Part shown: piece after piece, positions 1-7,417 of the stretch
How positions within the stretch are numbered: the stretch's first letter is position 1
How the letters are laid out: each line of letters begins with the position of its first letter
Virus record (IMG/VR): IMGVR_UViG_3300009537_000051
Span: 1-42,138 of that record
DNA length: 42,138 bases
From: a virus
Reading direction: 5' to 3' (one strand)
Program-made: the position numbers and the translations under genes
Notes under the pieces: generated by a model
Database searches by the model: none
What the model saw: the letters and a program-made list of their open reading frames with translations, nothing else
What the model was told of the DNA's origin: nothing

Positions 1-79
1 GGGTGTACGGCGCTGCGCAGGTGTACGACGATGCGCGGGTGTACGACAATGCGTGGGTGCGCGGCGCTGCGCGGGTGTA
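1..79. repeat. Terminal direct repeat, left copy
   Basis: Bases 1-79 are identical to bases 42060-42138. This is the usual mark of a circular contig closed by an assembly overlap. The overlap lies inside an 18-bp tandem repeat that codes for hexapeptides, so the number of repeat units at the junction may be wrong. Reading across the junction keeps one open frame, which supports closure. Confidence 0.9.
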
Positions 80-605
80 CGGCAGTGCGTGGGTGTACGA
101 CAATGCGCGGGTGTACGACAATGCGTATGTGTACGGCGCTGCGCAGGTGTACGACGATGCGCGGGTGTACGACAATGCGTATGTGTTCGGCAATGCGCGG
201 CTATACGGCAATGCGCGGCTATACGACAATGCGCAGGTGTACGGCAATGCGCTGGTGTATGGCGATGCGCAGGTGTACGACAATGCGTGGGTGTTCGATA
301 ATGCGCTGGTGTATGGCGATGCGCGGGTGTTTGGCGCTGCGCAGGTGTGCGGCTATGCGCGGGTGTGCGATAACAATTTCGTTACCATTTCGCCCATCGG
401 CTCGCGTAATGCGACGCTGGTTATCGGCTTCGACAAAGACGGCGCGCTCATCGCCATCGCCGGTTGTTTTTATGGAACGATAGAGAAATTTGAGCACGCG
501 GTAGAAGAAAGGCACGGCGATAATCAGCATGGGCGCAATTACCGCGCTGCTGTCGCCTTTGCGCGCGCCGTGTTGCAATCAAAAGAGAGAGAACACAATG
601 GATGA
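3..605 (+). CDS. Hexapeptide-repeat left-handed beta-helix protein, C-terminal part
   Basis: This is the continuation of the gene that starts at 41801; joined over the terminal overlap the protein has about 287 residues. The visible part is a run of six-residue units of the form V/L-Y/F-D/G-N-A-R/W/Q, such as VYDNAR and VYGNAL, ending near base 375. About 26 units are present in the joined protein. Such spacing of V/L every six residues is typical of left-handed parallel beta-helices. The last 75 residues (VTISPIGSRN onward) form a separate globular tail seen in many phage and gut-bacterial repeat proteins of this type. No acetyltransferase active-site features are evident, so an enzymatic role is not claimed; a structural or binding role is more likely. 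Confidence 0.85.
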   Translation: MYGAAQVYDDARVYDNAWVRGAARVYGSAWVYDNARVYDNAYVYGAAQVYDDARVYDNAYVFGNARLYGNARLYDNAQVYGNALVYGDAQVYDNAWVFDNALVYGDARVFGAAQVCGYARVCDNNFVTISPIGSRNATLVIGFDKDGALIAIAGCFYGTIEKFEHAVEERHGDNQHGRNYRAAVAFARAVLQSKEREHNG

Positions 606-668
606 CCAACGAACTCAGGTTATTACCGTGCAGTTTCTACTACGCACCCATGAATGAGGAACTATAAC

Positions 669-881
669 ATGTCTTATATAATCGCCACACGGGACGACCA
701 GGGTAAAATTCTGCAATACGTGCGCATTGAACTGGTCGATGACGTGAAAGAGGCCAGCACAATTGGCCGGTTCGATACCATGACCCATGTGTATATGACC
801 CTGGAATCGGTGTTCCCGGAATTGAACTTGATCGGGTTGGCTTATACCGCGACTGGGGAAGAACCTGGAGAGGATGAATGA
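669..881 (+). CDS. Small hypothetical protein, 70 aa
   Basis: Not recognised. The start ATG at 669 is chosen because GAGGA at 656-660 lies 8 bases upstream; an in-frame ATG at 654 overlaps that site. The protein (MSYIIATRDD...) is acidic at its C-terminus and has no membrane segment or metal motif. It overlaps the next gene by ATG/TGA, so the two are probably co-translated. It sits in the early small-gene block. Confidence 0.65.
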   Translation: MSYIIATRDDQGKILQYVRIELVDDVKEASTIGRFDTMTHVYMTLESVFPELNLIGLAYTATGEEPGEDE

Positions 882-1216
882 TGGCAAAACACGACGAAAT
901 CCGAAGGCAGATAGAGGACATGGAGGGCGAAATCTACACATTAGAATGGCGCATCGACGATCTTCGCGAGGAGCTTTATAAATTGCAGGATCAATTGCCA
1001 GCGCTAACACCAGAAGATATCGCTGACCGCAAGGCGGCAGAGCGCAGGCAAGAACAGCTCGAATACTTTGCCCGATTTAATTTGAGCAATGACACGCTCC
1101 GGGATTTTGAATGGTGGTCGTTCCCGAAACATCCGCGCTTCTACCTGGAACCTCAGAAATTCGACACCGGAACGATCACGTTATGTATCCGTCCCGATGG
1201 AGTGATTGAGGAGTGA
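881..1216 (+). CDS. Hypothetical protein with N-terminal coiled coil, 111 aa
   Basis: Not recognised. Roughly residues 5-40 are rich in E, R and L at heptad spacing (IRRQIEDMEGEIYTLEWRI) and predict a coiled coil; the C-terminal half holds an aromatic patch (FEWWSFPKHPRFYL). The ATG at 881 is preferred over the one at 878 because GGAGAGG at 868-874 is then better spaced. The gene is coupled to the ones before and after it. Confidence 0.65.
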   Translation: MAKHDEIRRQIEDMEGEIYTLEWRIDDLREELYKLQDQLPALTPEDIADRKAAERRQEQLEYFARFNLSNDTLRDFEWWSFPKHPRFYLEPQKFDTGTITLCIRPDGVIEE

Positions 1217-1219
1217 ATG

Positions 1220-1525
1220 ATGTCAGCACAAATGAACATTTACAAAGTGGGGATCATGTCGGATGTCCGTTACGTGCAAGCCCCCTCTGCCAAAGCCGCT
1301 GCGCTTTATTACAGTTTGGGCACGTTCGGCAATGCCAAACTCATTGCAGCGGTTTATGAGGTCAACGGCGAGCCGTGTGACGAAACAGTGCCCTGGGGCG
1401 AATACGCCTTCGGGGATCAGTCCGATGATGAATTGTTTGCCCGGTTCGAGGATGACCTGATGACGATCAAACCAGAAATCGCACAATGCAGTTATGTCGA
1501 TCCCCCTGAAAATGACTACCTATAA
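1220..1525 (+). CDS. Hypothetical protein, 101 aa
   Basis: Not recognised. It begins MSAQMNIYKVGIMSDVRYV, suggesting a small alpha/beta fold, with an acidic second half. The ATG at 1220 is favoured over 1217 because GAGGAG at 1208-1213 is then six bases away. It directly follows the stop of the coiled-coil gene. Confidence 0.65.
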   Translation: MSAQMNIYKVGIMSDVRYVQAPSAKAAALYYSLGTFGNAKLIAAVYEVNGEPCDETVPWGEYAFGDQSDDELFARFEDDLMTIKPEIAQCSYVDPPENDYL

Positions 1526-1557
1526 GGGCAAGCAATTGCAGTGAATGTGGCGGGCTA

Positions 1558-1677
1558 ATGGATGAGTATTCGGTAATCGAATATGAAGATAACGACGATG
1601 AAGGCGGCGGCAGATGGAGTGAGTATTCGTATTCGATCTTTCGCTGTTCAACCTGTGGACATATCGAGCACTACTAA
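1558..1677 (+). CDS. Zinc-ribbon-like microprotein, 39 aa
   Basis: A short open frame coding for an acidic N-terminus followed by FRCSTCGHIEHY. The C-x2-C-G-H pattern is half of a zinc ribbon. No strong ribosome binding site is seen. It resembles other small C-x-C/C-x2-C proteins in this genome (12831, 28381, 39969), which is the main reason to believe it. It fills most of the otherwise empty stretch between 1526 and 1753. Confidence 0.45.
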   Translation: MDEYSVIEYEDNDDEGGGRWSEYSYSIFRCSTCGHIEHY

Positions 1678-1753
1678 TCGCCCAAACTCCCTAGCCAGTA
1701 TCCCGCAGAGCATAGGTGCTTTTATTACCCTGAGATTGGAGAGGATATGAGCA

Positions 1754-2023
1754 ATGAACGATAATCAATATAATACGATAGAAAGCGCGGCTTATCTCCA
1801 ATGGCAAAATTCAGCAGCCCCACACGAAACCACCTACCGACTTGCCGTTCAAAATGCCGATGCTAAATTCTTGCGTTGCCAACTGCCCGATTATGCCGCA
1901 TACAATGATGCGGTACAAACAGCGAGACAAATCTGGAAAGATAATACTTATATGTATTGGGACAAATACGTGCAAATCGAGGAATCGGCATGGACACAAT
2001 TGATCGCGGAAACTCCTACTTGA
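1754..2023 (+). CDS. Hypothetical protein, 89 aa
   Basis: Not recognised. Preceded by GGAGAGGA at 1738-1745, eight bases before the ATG. The protein is rich in Q, N, Y and W and probably all-helical (YAAYNDAVQTARQIW). Its stop codon overlaps the -35 box of the promoter at 2020, so it is the last gene of the early run crossing the contig junction. Confidence 0.6.
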   Translation: MNDNQYNTIESAAYLQWQNSAAPHETTYRLAVQNADAKFLRCQLPDYAAYNDAVQTARQIWKDNTYMYWDKYVQIEESAWTQLIAETPT

Positions 2024-2047
2024 CAAATCGGGCGAACGGCGTATAAT
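2020..2047 (+). promoter_or_regulatory. Sigma-70-type promoter before leader RNA 1
   Basis: TTGACA at 2020-2025 and TATAAT at 2042-2047, both exact consensus, separated by 16 bases. Transcription should start near 2054, about ten bases before the first hairpin of leader RNA 1. It drives the XRE regulator at 2197. Confidence 0.85.
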
Positions 2048-2063
2048 TAAACCATAAATTGAA

Positions 2064-2173
2064 TGGCCTTCGACAGCCAAAACGCACCTACTAGACCGTT
2101 TTTCTCACGGTTCCGGTATTGCCCTATTGTGTGCGGGGAATGTCGAAAGCCGTAGCCGTGAGAATAGCGGTTT
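2064..2173 (+). ncRNA. Structured leader RNA, copy 1 (kissing-loop element)
   Basis: Hairpin H1: TGGC 2064-2067 pairs with GCCA 2076-2079 around an 8-nt loop CTTCGACA. Long stem: arms 2093-2110 and 2156-2173 (18 nt each) pair at 17 positions, including the unbroken 9-bp TTCTCACGG/CCGTGAGAA; a U-rich run follows. Kissing: loop bases 2069-2075 TTCGACA are complementary to 2141-2147 TGTCGAA, inside the long stem's loop. The kissing segment is flanked by GGGGAA and AGCC. The same plan recurs at 2712-2832 with different bases. It lies between a consensus promoter and the XRE gene, so it is either an attenuator/riboswitch-like leader or a small RNA with its own terminator. It matches no class I can name. 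Confidence 0.75.
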
Positions 2174-2196
2174 TGTGTTAGCGAGAGAGGAATGAG

Positions 2197-2526
2197 ATGG
2201 ATGCCATAAAATACCCCATAGCCGGACAGGTGCGAGAGATTATCGACCGACTAGTTCTCGCGCGCAAAAATGCCGGGCTGACCCAGACTGAAGCGGCGCT
2301 CATGGTTGGATTAAGTTGTGCATCATCACTCTCCCAATATGAGTCTGGCTCACGAAAATCCGTCCCCACATTGACACTATTTCTGAAACTTTGCACCGTG
2401 TATGAGATCGATCCTGTGTGGGCATTGACCGGGGTTGACCCGGATACCTCAGTAACATTATTGCAAGACACCGCTGCAAAATTATCCAAAATCCGCAGCA
2501 TAATTACAGGCGAAAATCATGACTGA
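2197..2526 (+). CDS. XRE-family helix-turn-helix regulator, 109 aa
   Basis: Residues about 17-75 form a Cro/CI-type helix-turn-helix: ARKNAGLTQTEAALMVGL, then the recognition-helix region SSLSQYESGSRK, then PTLTLFLKLCTVYEIDP. No peptidase or dimerisation domain follows, so it is a short repressor or Cro-like protein. The ATG at 2197 has GAGAGAGG six bases upstream. It is transcribed from the promoter at 2020 through leader RNA 1 and overlaps the next small gene by 8 bases. It could regulate the early promoters, but its operator is unknown. Confidence 0.85.
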   Translation: MDAIKYPIAGQVREIIDRLVLARKNAGLTQTEAALMVGLSCASSLSQYESGSRKSVPTLTLFLKLCTVYEIDPVWALTGVDPDTSVTLLQDTAAKLSKIRSIITGENHD

Positions 2527-2659
2527 AGACGACCAAGGGGAATGGTTTGCGCTCAACCCTAAAGACGTTGAATATATGGTCAATCGGGAAAATGCCGATC
2601 TCTATGATCTATCCGACAACGAATTTAACGTCTTCTTGCAACGCCAACATGCCTCTTGA
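2519..2659 (+). CDS. Small acidic protein, 46 aa, coupled to the XRE gene
   Basis: A short frame (MTEDDQGEWFALNPKDVEYM...) starting inside the last codons of the XRE gene at ATGACTGA and ending within the -35 box of the next promoter. It is acidic (many D and E) and has no recognisable domain. Placement directly behind a repressor-like gene suggests an accessory or antagonist, but this is inference only. Confidence 0.5.
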   Translation: MTEDDQGEWFALNPKDVEYMVNRENADLYDLSDNEFNVFLQRQHAS

Positions 2660-2684
2660 CAACCGGCGCGGTCTGGCTTACAAT
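2656..2684 (+). promoter_or_regulatory. Sigma-70-type promoter before leader RNA 2
   Basis: TTGACA at 2656-2661 and TACAAT at 2679-2684 with a 17-base spacer. Transcription should start near 2691, upstream of leader RNA 2 and the methyltransferase operon. The pairing of promoter plus leader repeats the arrangement at 2020. Confidence 0.8.
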
Positions 2685-2711
2685 AATGGCAGCGTGAGGA
2701 AAAGAAACGCG

Positions 2712-2832
2712 AGGCTCCGACAAGCCTAATCTCAATCTACAGTAAGCCCATTGTCTACACGGTGGAAGGCTCTTAACCCTTTGGATTGGGGGGGAATTGT
2801 CGGAAGCCGGAAATCGTGTAGAGAGCGGGCTT
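2712..2832 (+). ncRNA. Structured leader RNA, copy 2 (kissing-loop element)
   Basis: Same plan as 2064-2173. H1: AGGC 2712-2715 pairs with GCCT 2724-2727 around loop TCCGACAA. The long stem has arms 2744-2761 and 2815-2832, again 18 nt each, with 16 pairs including TCTACACG/CGTGTAGA and AAGCCC/GGGCTT, followed by TTTGTT. Kissing: loop 2716-2723 is perfectly complementary (8 bp) to TTGTCGGA 2797-2804, flanked by GGGGAA and AGCC as in copy 1. The H1 closing pair is A-T here and T-A in copy 1, and the kissing and long-stem bases change together. The U-rich end of the stem resembles an intrinsic terminator upstream of the GTG at 2860. Confidence 0.75.
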
Positions 2833-2859
2833 TTTGTTACACAGTTGGAAAGGATTTTT

Positions 2860-3990
2860 GTGGACATAATCCGTTACGAAGAAAAGCGGTTGCTCAACAT
2901 CGAAGCGGCGGCGCAACTGTTAGCGGATGCGCGCACTATCCAGGAAGTCGCTGAAGTGCGTAACTATGCTGAAGCGGTGAGACTGGTTGCCCGGCAAGCT
3001 AAGGCCGGATTGGAAGTCCAAAACCAGGCGGCAGAGATTAAACTCAGAGCAGAACGCCGCGCCGGTGAGATGCTGGCAGAGATTGAACGTATAACTCCAG
3101 AGGAAAAAGGCGCATTGCTTAATCACGATGGTGTTACAAGAAACCATCGTGGATACATGGATACCCTCAAAGAAACAGACATCCCACGTACTACTGCCCA
3201 CAACTGGCAGCAAATCGCCGCTATCCCTGAGCCTGAATTTGAGCAACATATCGAAGAAACCAAAGCGGCCAAAAGGGAGCTTACCACCTCTGGCACGGTG
3301 AGAGTCGCCAAACAGTTACGCCGGGAATCCCTGCGCGATGAAATGGCGGCGAATGGGAACGGCGCTCCAGATGAGGGCGATTTATGGCAGGTCTATCAGT
3401 CAGACATTGCTCAGGCGCTCACCTATATCGAGCCGGAAAGCGTTGACGTGATTATTACCGATCCGCCATACTCGCGTGGATATTTGCCACTTTATGAAAC
3501 ATTGGCACGGGTCAGTAGCCAGATATTAAAGCCGGGCGGGTCTTTGCTAGTCATGTGTGGTCAATCCTATCTGCCTGATATATTTAACCTGATGTGCCCG
3601 TTCATGCGCTACCAGTGGACACTTGCCTATCTAACTCTAGGCGGCCAGGCGGCTCAGTTATGGGATCGCAACATAAACACGTTTTGGAAACCGGTGTTAT
3701 GGTTCGTCAATGGCGAATACAAAGGCAAATGGAACGGGGATGTTCTCAAAAGCGCTGTTAATAATAATGACAAACGCTTCCATAGTTGGGGGCAAAGTGT
3801 ATCCGGGATGCTAGATATTGTTACCCGGTTTTCAAATCCCGGCGACATTATACTTGACCCATTCTGCGGGGCAGGGACTACCGGCGTAGCTGCAATTAGG
3901 GAAGGGCGGTCATTTATTGGGTTCGATATAGACCCTGAACAAATCGCAATTACAAAAGGACGGTTGCATGACACAGCAAGTCAAACCTGA
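2860..3990 (+). CDS. DNA methyltransferase fused to helical ParB-neighbour-type domain, 376 aa
   Basis: Residues 201-205 DPPYS (catalytic motif IV) and 333-341 DPFCGAGTT (S-adenosylmethionine-binding motif I) identify an N6-adenine/N4-cytosine methyltransferase of the DNA-modifying class, with motif IV before motif I (beta-like order). The first 160 residues (RLVARQAKAGLEVQNQAAEI, then RAERRAGEML) form a helical region common in phage and actinobacterial proteins and often attached to DNA-binding modules. The start is GTG 2860, with GGAAAGGA at 2847-2854; the frame is open upstream to a TTG at 2797, but that lies in leader RNA 2. It heads the modification/replication operon and probably protects phage DNA from restriction. 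Confidence 0.85.
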   Translation: MDIIRYEEKRLLNIEAAAQLLADARTIQEVAEVRNYAEAVRLVARQAKAGLEVQNQAAEIKLRAERRAGEMLAEIERITPEEKGALLNHDGVTRNHRGYMDTLKETDIPRTTAHNWQQIAAIPEPEFEQHIEETKAAKRELTTSGTVRVAKQLRRESLRDEMAANGNGAPDEGDLWQVYQSDIAQALTYIEPESVDVIITDPPYSRGYLPLYETLARVSSQILKPGGSLLVMCGQSYLPDIFNLMCPFMRYQWTLAYLTLGGQAAQLWDRNINTFWKPVLWFVNGEYKGKWNGDVLKSAVNNNDKRFHSWGQSVSGMLDIVTRFSNPGDIILDPFCGAGTTGVAAIREGRSFIGFDIDPEQIAITKGRLHDTASQT

Positions 3991-4090
3991 ACGCACCGAG
4001 TGGCGCGATAAACAATTAAGCGCGCGGCATCGCTTGTGCGGTAGCACACTACCGACTACTGTCGCGGAAATCATTGGAAGGCCATTATGA
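3968..4090 (+). CDS. Small protein, 40 aa, possibly a truncated phage nuclease-like N-terminus
   Basis: A 40-residue frame that starts inside the methyltransferase gene and ends in an ATGA overlap with the next gene, so it is positioned for coupled translation. The segment ERTEWRDKQLSARHR resembles the start of a longer phage protein family I recall (RTEWRD...LSxRHRxWG), but the rest of that family is missing. It could be a decayed remnant or a real small protein. Confidence 0.45.
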   Translation: MTQQVKPERTEWRDKQLSARHRLCGSTLPTTVAEIIGRPL

Positions 4091-5484
4091 CTAAAACTAG
4101 CGGCATTGACCATCTGCCTAATCAATCAATGGTAATGATCCGAGAGGATTATGTCGCCCTTTGTGAAGCGGTGACAAAGGAAACCGAAAAATGCCCCGAC
4201 TCAAAATGCGCGGCGGCGCTTATGAACCTATTTGAATACTGGACAAACTGGAAAGTAGCCAATGCGGAACAATCCAGACGCCATAACGATACCCGTCAAG
4301 CTGGCGGTCTGGAACGTAACCAAGACGAATCGCTGTGGATATGGAAGACAACTGATGAGTTCCATTCCGACCTCATGGGCATATGGGGCAAATCCAAAAT
4401 CGAGAAGTGCCGCAAGTGGTTGGTTAAACAAGGATTGGTACAACAGCGCAATAATCCTGACTACGGTTGGGATCGTACCATTCAGTATTTTTACGACATG
4501 CATTTAGTAAATTTAAGGATTCAATCTCTTAAAAATAAGGAAGCAATACCAAAGATTACTTCAAAGGATACTACAACCCCTCTTGTTTCGCCTTCAGGCG
4601 AAACCACCGCGCGCGCCCACGAACCAACAACAACGCCATTAATGCCCGAACCACCAACCCAACCCGCGCCAGCGATACCGGACGCTTTTACGGACAAGAA
4701 CGAACAGCCCACAGCGCCGGTGTACCAGGTGGGCGATGACGGTCAATGGCTGAAGCCGGACGCCAGTTCTCCCGATAACGGGATTAAGGCAGCAGTACCA
4801 ATGACCGCGCCCGACTGGTTCGCCAAAGGCCACGCCGCCATTATCCGCCAGGCGTTGGATAACGATACTGTGCGCGCCCACAGCGCCATAAGCGGCTGGA
4901 ACGAGGCTTGCGCGCAATTGCGGGTAGCCGGATACCTGGCTATCGTGGGTGTTGACCGGTGGCGGATAACCGAGAAGGGTAGGGCGCTTGCCAGCCACCC
5001 GTTAGTGATAGCGTTAAGGGACGCGGCGGCGGAAACGCGCCAGAAGGCCACGCCCGTTCCGGCAGGCAAGAAGGCGACCAAGCCCAAAAAGGACGGCAAG
5101 GGCAAGGGCAAAAAGCCGCCCTTCGAGTTTAGAGCTGAGTTGCAGCAATACGCTGAAGCCCTGGCGCGCTGGCGTTATAACGTGGGTTGGCGGGACGTGA
5201 ACGATGGGAGCGCCTGGGACTTGTACCGCGCTTCTGAACTGTGGTATGAGAGCGACTTCGACGTTGAAGTGTTGGCCGTCACCCTGGACTATATCAGCGC
5301 CCAGGAGTGGACAACGCCCTGCGGGTTTTCCAAGACGTTTAACCACATCATGGCGGCGCGATCCTGGAAGGCAGAGCAGCACCCAACCCTACACAGCGAC
5401 CAGGAAGTATTGCGCTCAGTGGTAGACGATTACGACGCGCCGGAACCGGACGCGAAAATAAAAGAGAAGGCGGACGGGCAATGA
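4087..5484 (+). CDS. Replication initiator / replisome organiser-like protein, 465 aa
   Basis: The first 145 residues look like a winged-helix DNA-binding domain of phage replication initiators: AALMNLFEYWTNWK, then IEKCRKWLVKQGLVQQRNN and DRTIQYFYD. A low-complexity linker rich in P, T and A follows (about 165-215), then a second, possibly winged-helix segment (about 255-305) and a lysine-rich stretch. The end (FDVEVLAVTLDYISAQEW) is helical. It lies between methyltransferases and upstream of the primase-helicase, fitting an origin-binding or helicase-loading role. An origin may lie within the gene, but I see no clear iterons. Confidence 0.6.
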   Translation: MTKTSGIDHLPNQSMVMIREDYVALCEAVTKETEKCPDSKCAAALMNLFEYWTNWKVANAEQSRRHNDTRQAGGLERNQDESLWIWKTTDEFHSDLMGIWGKSKIEKCRKWLVKQGLVQQRNNPDYGWDRTIQYFYDMHLVNLRIQSLKNKEAIPKITSKDTTTPLVSPSGETTARAHEPTTTPLMPEPPTQPAPAIPDAFTDKNEQPTAPVYQVGDDGQWLKPDASSPDNGIKAAVPMTAPDWFAKGHAAIIRQALDNDTVRAHSAISGWNEACAQLRVAGYLAIVGVDRWRITEKGRALASHPLVIALRDAAAETRQKATPVPAGKKATKPKKDGKGKGKKPPFEFRAELQQYAEALARWRYNVGWRDVNDGSAWDLYRASELWYESDFDVEVLAVTLDYISAQEWTTPCGFSKTFNHIMAARSWKAEQHPTLHSDQEVLRSVVDDYDAPEPDAKIKEKADGQ

Positions 5485-6638
5485 ACCTTAACACGATAAC
5501 CCACACCGACGCTTTATCATTTCTGCAATCGTTGCCTGATAACTGCGTTCATTGCATCATCACCAGCCCCCCTTATTGGAATTTACGCGATTATGGCGTC
5601 GATGGGCAACTCGGTCTGGAACCCACCCTCACCGAATACCTGGACAACCTGACCTCCATCTTTACCGAAGCCCGCCGGGTGCTGCGTGAGGACGGCGTAA
5701 TGTGGCTCAACATGGGGGACGGGTATGCAGCGACAACTAAAGGAAATAATAACGGAACCGGTGCCTCAACATTAAACAATGGGGCGGGCGGGGGCGCTGC
5801 GGATAAGGCAGTTAATACACCACCGCGCAAAGTTGAACTAGCTGGCCTCAAACCCAAAGACCTCATCGGCCAACCCTGGCGCTTGGCCTTCCGTCTGCAA
5901 GACGACGGCTGGTGGCTGCGCTCAGACATCATCTGGTTCAAGCCTAATCCCCTTCCCGAAAGCGTGACCGACCGCCCGACTAAATCCCACGAGTATGTGT
6001 TCCTGATGACCAAATCGGCGCGCTATTGGTATGATGCGTATGCGATACGGGAGGCAATGGTTAAAGGCGATAGCAATTCAGGCGCTAAAAATTATAGGAT
6101 TACTGAGAACGGCACATCCCGCAAACATGTGGGGCAATCGCGCATTGACAACCCCGCAGGCCGCAACAAGCGCACGGTCTGGCGCGTGGCAACCGCGGCC
6201 ATGAAAGCCGCGCATTTCGCAACATTTCCCCCGGCGTTGATTAGACCGATGGTCCTGGCCGGGTGTCCGCCCAAAGTATGCGTCGAGTGTGGCAAGCCCT
6301 GGGAACGGGTGGTTGAGCCTACCGAAGAATATAAACAACAGTTAGGTAAAGGTTGGAATGACCACGAAAACAGGTTGCGTGTTGGCCACATCAAACGAGG
6401 GAAACAATTGACCGCAGCATATATTTCCACCGGATTCCAACCCACCTGCGGCCATGACGCGCCCACCGAACCCGGCATCGTCCTCGACATGTTCATGGGC
6501 GCAGGCACAACCGCCCTGGTCGCCACCCAACACGGACGGCGCTGGTTAGGCTGCGAGTTGAACGCCGATTATATCGACATTGCCAATGACCGGTTATCGG
6601 TTGTCCAGGTTAACATGTTTACCAGCGAGGGATTATGA
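5481..6638 (+). CDS. Site-specific DNA methyltransferase, SPPYW type, 385 aa
   Basis: Motif IV is SPPYW at residues 29-33 and motif I is FMGAGTT at 338-344, giving the beta-class order. SPPY is most often linked with N4-cytosine transfer but also occurs in adenine enzymes, so the base is left open. A cysteine cluster near residue 260 (CPPKVCVECG, later TCGHD) is a zinc-binding insert seen in related enzymes. It overlaps the genes on both sides by ATGA. No restriction endonuclease is encoded nearby, so it is a solitary methyltransferase, presumably anti-restriction or regulatory. Confidence 0.9.
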   Translation: MNLNTITHTDALSFLQSLPDNCVHCIITSPPYWNLRDYGVDGQLGLEPTLTEYLDNLTSIFTEARRVLREDGVMWLNMGDGYAATTKGNNNGTGASTLNNGAGGGAADKAVNTPPRKVELAGLKPKDLIGQPWRLAFRLQDDGWWLRSDIIWFKPNPLPESVTDRPTKSHEYVFLMTKSARYWYDAYAIREAMVKGDSNSGAKNYRITENGTSRKHVGQSRIDNPAGRNKRTVWRVATAAMKAAHFATFPPALIRPMVLAGCPPKVCVECGKPWERVVEPTEEYKQQLGKGWNDHENRLRVGHIKRGKQLTAAYISTGFQPTCGHDAPTEPGIVLDMFMGAGTTALVATQHGRRWLGCELNADYIDIANDRLSVVQVNMFTSEGL

Positions 6639-7417
6639 CCGCCGACGCGATTAAAGCCAACAGCGTACACCATAGCGACATCTTCGATTTATGCGCCCAG
6701 TTGCCCGATGCCTCGGTGGATATGATTTTATGCGATTTACCCTACGGCGTTACCGCGTGTGAGTGGGATGTGCGCATACCGGTGGAACCGATGTGGCAGG
6801 CGTTTAAGCGGGTGATTAAACCACGCGGGGCGATTGTCTTGACCGCAACCAACCCGTTCGCCGCCGAACTAATTATGAGTAATTTGGAGTGGTTTAAGTA
6901 TGAGTGGGTTTGGGATAAAAAACATGCAGGCAACTTTCTTACTGTGCATATCAAGCCATTAATGGTAACAGAATATGCCCTAGTGTTCTCATCTCAAAGC
7001 GTCTCATATTATCCGCAATTAAGGCGAGGGAGAATGCGGACAAAAGGCGGCGGTGGGTTATGCCGGGTTAACGGTCTTTTTCCTCAAAAGACCGTTAATA
7101 ATCTATATCATCCCACCAATATTCTTGTATTTAGTAACGCAGCAAAGAGCGGCCTTCACCCAACCCAAAAGCCCGTCGCCCTATTTGAGTACCTCATACG
7201 CACCTACACCCAACCGGGCGAAGTGGTATTTGACCCGTGCGTTGGTTCTGGCACAACCGCTATAGCGGCACGTAAATGCGGACGCCAGTTCATTGTAGGC
7301 GATATGCTTGAGGAGTACGTAGAGATAACTCGCGAGCGGCTGGCGGAACCGTACACAATAGATATGTTCGACCAACCGGAACCGGAAGCCGCGCCCACAC
7401 AACAGGAGCTACTATGA
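6635..7417 (+). CDS. DNA adenine methyltransferase-like, DLPYG type, 260 aa
   Basis: Motif IV is DLPYG at residues 34-38, motif I is DPCVGSGTT at 200-208, and HPTQKPV just before motif I matches the family of small phage beta-class adenine methyltransferases. It is the third methyltransferase in 4.6 kb. Its first 31 coding bases are almost identical to those of the next, unrelated gene (both proteins carry MTADAIKA). The C-terminal 20 residues are acidic and proline-rich. Confidence 0.9.
   Translation: MTADAIKANSVHHSDIFDLCAQLPDASVDMILCDLPYGVTACEWDVRIPVEPMWQAFKRVIKPRGAIVLTATNPFAAELIMSNLEWFKYEWVWDKKHAGNFLTVHIKPLMVTEYALVFSSQSVSYYPQLRRGRMRTKGGGGLCRVNGLFPQKTVNNLYHPTNILVFSNAAKSGLHPTQKPVALFEYLIRTYTQPGEVVFDPCVGSGTTAIAARKCGRQFIVGDMLEEYVEITRERLAEPYTIDMFDQPEPEAAPTQQELL

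Noticed and set aside
1-375. Repeat array as a CRISPR
   Set aside because: Units are contiguous 18-bp coding repeats with no spacers.
31-483. Long open frame in a second reading frame of the repeat region (MRGCTTMRGC-type)
   Set aside because: The 18-bp repeat is a multiple of three, so every stop-free frame stays open; the protein has no natural composition and the main frame is the conserved one.
598-657. 19-codon frame after the hexapeptide gene
   Set aside because: Overlaps the preceding gene, no ribosome binding site, no recognisable content.
2064-2079. T-arm-like hairpin suggesting a tRNA or tmRNA
   Set aside because: The stem is only four pairs with an 8-nt loop, no acceptor stem or CCA is present, and the second copy changes the TTCGA bases.
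2064-2173. HDV-like ribozyme, because the helix order is pseudoknot-like
   Set aside because: The gap between the first two 5' strands is about 15-30 bases, there is no P4 and no catalytic cytosine in the expected joining segment.
4352-4358. CTGATGA in coding sequence as another hammerhead
   Set aside because: No GAAA and no pairing stems around it; the same holds for CTGATGA-like strings near 1457 and 12741.
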